A stretch of DNA of 8,263 bases from Halobacteriales archaeon (GTDB taxonomy: Archaea; Halobacteriota; Halobacteria; Halorutilales; JAHENH01), in contig JAHENH010000051.1 of the NCBI GenBank assembly GCA_018609935.1, positions 1-8,263 on the forward strand. Direction: 5' to 3'. The translations under genes were made by a program, and so were the position numbers. Below, in pieces: positions 6,436 to 8,263 of the stretch; position 1 is the first letter of the stretch; the number at the start of each line of letters is the position of its first letter. Under the pieces are notes generated by a model. The model did no database searches. It was not told where the DNA came from and saw only the letters and a list, made by a program, of their open reading frames with translations.

Positions 6436-7461
6436 ATGAGTAAATCTGTTGCAATAATAGGGGGTGGTGTAACAGGATTAAGCGTAACATTTAAACTACG
6501 TGATAGAAATATAAAAACGACTGTTTTCGAAAAATCTGATACTATAGGAGGAAGGACTGCCACTAACAAAAAAAATAATTGTATATACGATTATGGCGCA
6601 AATTATTTCAAAACTAAAAAAAATGATATTAAAAAAATAATTAAAGGATTAGGACTTGATGGTTTAGTTAAAATAAAGAAACCTATATGGACATATAACT
6701 TTAAGGGACAAATAACTAAAGGAAAAGAAAGAGATATAAATCGATTAACATATAAAAAAGGCATACAGGAATTAGCTTTTCGTCTATATAATAAAAGTGA
6801 TACTAAACTTTATACTTCAACTACCGTAAAAAAAATAGATAAAAAAAATAAATGGATTGTGTGCACAGAAGAAAAAAATTATAAATTTGACTTTATTCTT
6901 TTAACTCCTCAACCACCTAAAATATATGAATTAATTAAAAATACTAAAAAGAAAGATAAATTATATTACCATCTAAGAGATTCACTAAAGAATATAAGAT
7001 ATAATCATATCATGACATTTATTTTTCATTATCCATTTAGACAACAAAGACCTTATTACGCCCTCATAAATACAGATAAAAAACATTCAATTGGGTGGAT
7101 ATCACGAGAAGAATCTAAACAAGGGCATATACCAGATGGAGAAAGTATTCTAATAATACAAATGTCATCCAGATGGTCCAAATTAAACTTGAATACATCT
7201 ATCAATAAATTAAAAAATCAAGTAACAGAAAAAATTGTAAATCTAATCAATAATAAGAAATTAAAAAAGCCAGACTGGACTGACTCTAAATTTTGGAAGA
7301 ATGCTTTACCTAAAAATAATAAAATAGATAAACAAATATTAAGAGAAATAGAAAAAGATAATTTGTTCTTCGCGGGAGACACTACAATAAATAAAGGTAG
7401 AGTGCATAACTCACTTTCAAGTGGTATCAATGCCGCTGAAAAAATATACAAAAAGACTTAA
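6436..7461 (+). CDS. Renalase-like FAD-dependent oxidoreductase (amine oxidase superfamily)
   Basis: This is a flavoenzyme of the renalase-like branch of the FAD/NAD(P)-binding amine oxidase superfamily. Numbered from this ATG, the Rossmann motif GGGVTG is at 9-14, with the ribose-binding Glu32 in VFEKSD and IGGRTA at 37-42. YDYGANYF (51-58) matches the family's HGAQYF block. A substrate-domain stretch follows, including the FWKNALP block that parallels the family's RWRYALP. The second FAD motif, LFFAGDT, is at 310-316 and is followed by the closing helix SSGINAAEKI. Length (341) is normal. The longer form from a TTG at 6412 is disfavoured because the TATA box lies only about 8 bases upstream of it. 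The protein is very rich in Lys and Asn, following base composition. Substrate is unknown; it could oxidise nicotinamide isomers or another small reduced compound. It stands alone. Confidence 0.9.
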   Translation: MSKSVAIIGGGVTGLSVTFKLRDRNIKTTVFEKSDTIGGRTATNKKNNCIYDYGANYFKTKKNDIKKIIKGLGLDGLVKIKKPIWTYNFKGQITKGKERDINRLTYKKGIQELAFRLYNKSDTKLYTSTTVKKIDKKNKWIVCTEEKNYKFDFILLTPQPPKIYELIKNTKKKDKLYYHLRDSLKNIRYNHIMTFIFHYPFRQQRPYYALINTDKKHSIGWISREESKQGHIPDGESILIIQMSSRWSKLNLNTSINKLKNQVTEKIVNLINNKKLKKPDWTDSKFWKNALPKNNKIDKQILREIEKDNLFFAGDTTINKGRVHNSLSSGINAAEKIYKKT

Positions 7462-7587
7462 TTAGTTCTATCCTAAGCATTGTTTCTAGAGAGTATTCAG
7501 ACAGAAAGATGGTAAAATAGATACATAAGTCAAAAATATGAACTTATCCAAGTTTTTACAGAGTAAACTGAGTTAGATAATATATAA

Positions 7588-7725
7588 AAAGAAGAAAGGG
7601 AACACTCTACTATAAAAGCTAATGTAACCAAAAAGCTCAATAGCACCCTCAAAATAGGGAGTATAAGACACTTTAGCGTGGATACATGGCTTTCTAGTAA
7701 TATAAAGGAGAAAGTAAAACGATGA
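7588..7725 (+). pseudogene. Possible remnant of a ribbon-helix-helix (CopG-like) protein
   Basis: The open frame has 45 codons, no start codon and ends at TGA TGA (7723-7728). It reads in order a strand-like TIKANV, a helix-like TKKLNSTLKIGSIRHF, and SVDTWLSSNIKEKVKR. This order and length match a ribbon-helix-helix DNA-binding unit: strand, helix A, a turn with Ser, helix B. The residues are not diagnostic, as the family is short and variable and no start is present. If real, it would be a 5'-damaged regulator or antitoxin remnant with no partner gene visible. The similarity is a visual judgement. Confidence 0.3.
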
Positions 7726-7803
7726 TGAAACTTTATATTGAAACATCACGAGAAACTGAGATTTAAATAAACAAAGAGAAAATCGAAGAAATACACCTCA
7801 CAA

Positions 7804-7830
7804 TTTCTATCAAGTTTTTAGGCATCCTTA
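7804..7830 (+). repeat. Sequence resembling the IS200-type right end
   Basis: These 27 bases match 1772-1798 at 21 positions without gaps, including a shared GGCATCCTTA (7821-7830 and 1789-1798). The hairpin stem is weaker here because one arm has TTAGG instead of TAAGG. No transposase remnant is recognisable before it. It could be the scar of a second, more decayed element. Confidence 0.3.
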
Positions 7831-8040
7831 GACAAATCAAAATACTTTACCAGTTCTGTTATTATTACAATACTAAGCTGAGAAAAACACACACTCCACT
7901 GATCTAATATGTCAGAATATAGCGATATCTTGAGGAGTTAAATTTTATATGTAATAATTTATATATAGTAGATATATTCTGAAATAACCCAAAAGATTAA
8001 TAAGTAAAATTCTGTCTATACTAACACAATGTAACGAAAC

Positions 8041-8055
8041 ATTTTTTTATATTAA
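8041..8055 (+). promoter_or_regulatory. TATA box and BRE of the TFB gene
   Basis: CGAAAC followed by TTTTTTATATTA lies immediately upstream of TFB, with the TATA-like core centred about 27 bases before the ATG. That is the spacing of a leaderless archaeal transcript, where transcription begins at the start codon. The BRE-like CGAAA precedes it at 8035-8039. Confidence 0.5.
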
Positions 8056-8074
8056 TTTTTATTTTATAAATATA

Positions 8075-8263
8075 ATGGAAAAGGAGAGGGTGAAGGAGAG
8101 AGAAGCTGAAGTTGAAGATGAAGATGAGGTTGAGGGGGATATTGTTTGTCCTGAGTGTGGTTCTTCTGATTTGTTGCAAGATAGTGAGAGGGCTGAACTT
8201 GTCTGTGATAGTTGTGGACTAGTCGTAGAACAAGAACAGATTGATCCGGGACCTGAATGGAGA
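8075..8263 (+). CDS. tfb: Transcription initiation factor TFB (3' truncated)
   Basis: TFB, the archaeal TFIIB homologue, binds the TATA-box/TBP complex and recruits RNA polymerase. The first 63 residues are present and the rest lies beyond the window. Residues 1-22 are a highly charged acidic leader ([15 protein letters not shown]). The N-terminal zinc ribbon follows: Cys25/Cys28 in CPECG and Cys44/Cys47 in CDSCGLVVE (44-52). IDPGPEWR (56-63) leads into the B-reader region and is typical of euryarchaeal TFBs, especially haloarchaeal ones. The two cyclin-like repeats are outside. The ATG at 8075 is supported by a TATA box about 27 bases upstream, implying a leaderless mRNA. Codon endings in T or G dominate the first 47 codons (38 of 47), unlike the AT-rich genes in the middle of the window. 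Confidence 0.95.
   Translation, partial: MEKERVKEREAEVEDEDEVEGDIVCPECGSSDLLQDSERAELVCDSCGLVVEQEQIDPGPEWR

Larger units (their letters stand above)
7462..8074. other. Gene-poor region with possible decayed reading frames
   Basis: No intact gene is visible in these 613 bases. Two open stretches without start codons stand out: 7588-7725, which resembles a ribbon-helix-helix domain, and 7767-7907 (46 codons, including EKIEEIHLTISIKFLGILRQ), which I do not recognise. A 27-base stretch at 7804-7830 resembles the right end of the IS200-type remnant near 1798. From about 7930 onwards the DNA is very AT-rich and leads into the TFB promoter. The whole looks like eroded accessory DNA. Confidence 0.5.

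Noticed and set aside
7218..7451. Open frame opposite the end of the FAD oxidoreductase
   Set aside because: It covers the reverse complement of the second FAD motif and shows no independent coding sign.

Overview
The window looks like an AT-rich stretch of a euryarchaeal chromosome. Archaeal markers are the start of a TFB transcription factor gene at the right edge, an archaeosortase, and TATA-type promoters with very short or absent leaders. The acidic TFB N-terminus and the archaeosortase point to a relative of haloarchaea or halophilic methanogens. A Methanonatronarchaeia-like host is a guess only.

Layout. 1-277: 3' end of an unrecognised gene (+). 345-1148: aldo/keto reductase (-). 1235-1800: decayed IS200/IS605-type insertion sequence with a recognisable HUH transposase remnant (+). 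1811-2947: site-2 protease with two CBS domains (+). 3204-4112: archaeosortase A-like membrane transpeptidase (+). 4141-4263: 40-residue zinc-ribbon protein (-). 4547-4780: 77-residue basic protein (-). 5107-5857: CPBP/CAAX-type membrane protease broken by one extra base exactly at its catalytic EExxxR motif (-). 6008-6428: decayed coiled-coil gene (-). 6436-7461: renalase-like FAD oxidoreductase (+). 7462-8074: no intact gene, only a possible ribbon-helix-helix remnant and a sequence resembling the right end of the IS. 8075 to the end: TFB, partial.

The middle of the window is sparsely coding and rich in broken genes and mobile-element scars. The edge genes use more G and C. This looks like an accessory island between core genes. 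Its common theme is membrane processing: an intramembrane metalloprotease, an archaeosortase and a CPBP protease lie within about 4 kb. They are separated by gaps and lie on both strands, so there is no clear operon. I see no convincing new multi-gene system. The best leads are the CPBP frameshift, a Lys in place of a conserved Arg in the archaeosortase, the small zinc-ribbon gene, and the IS remnant abutting the S2P gene.
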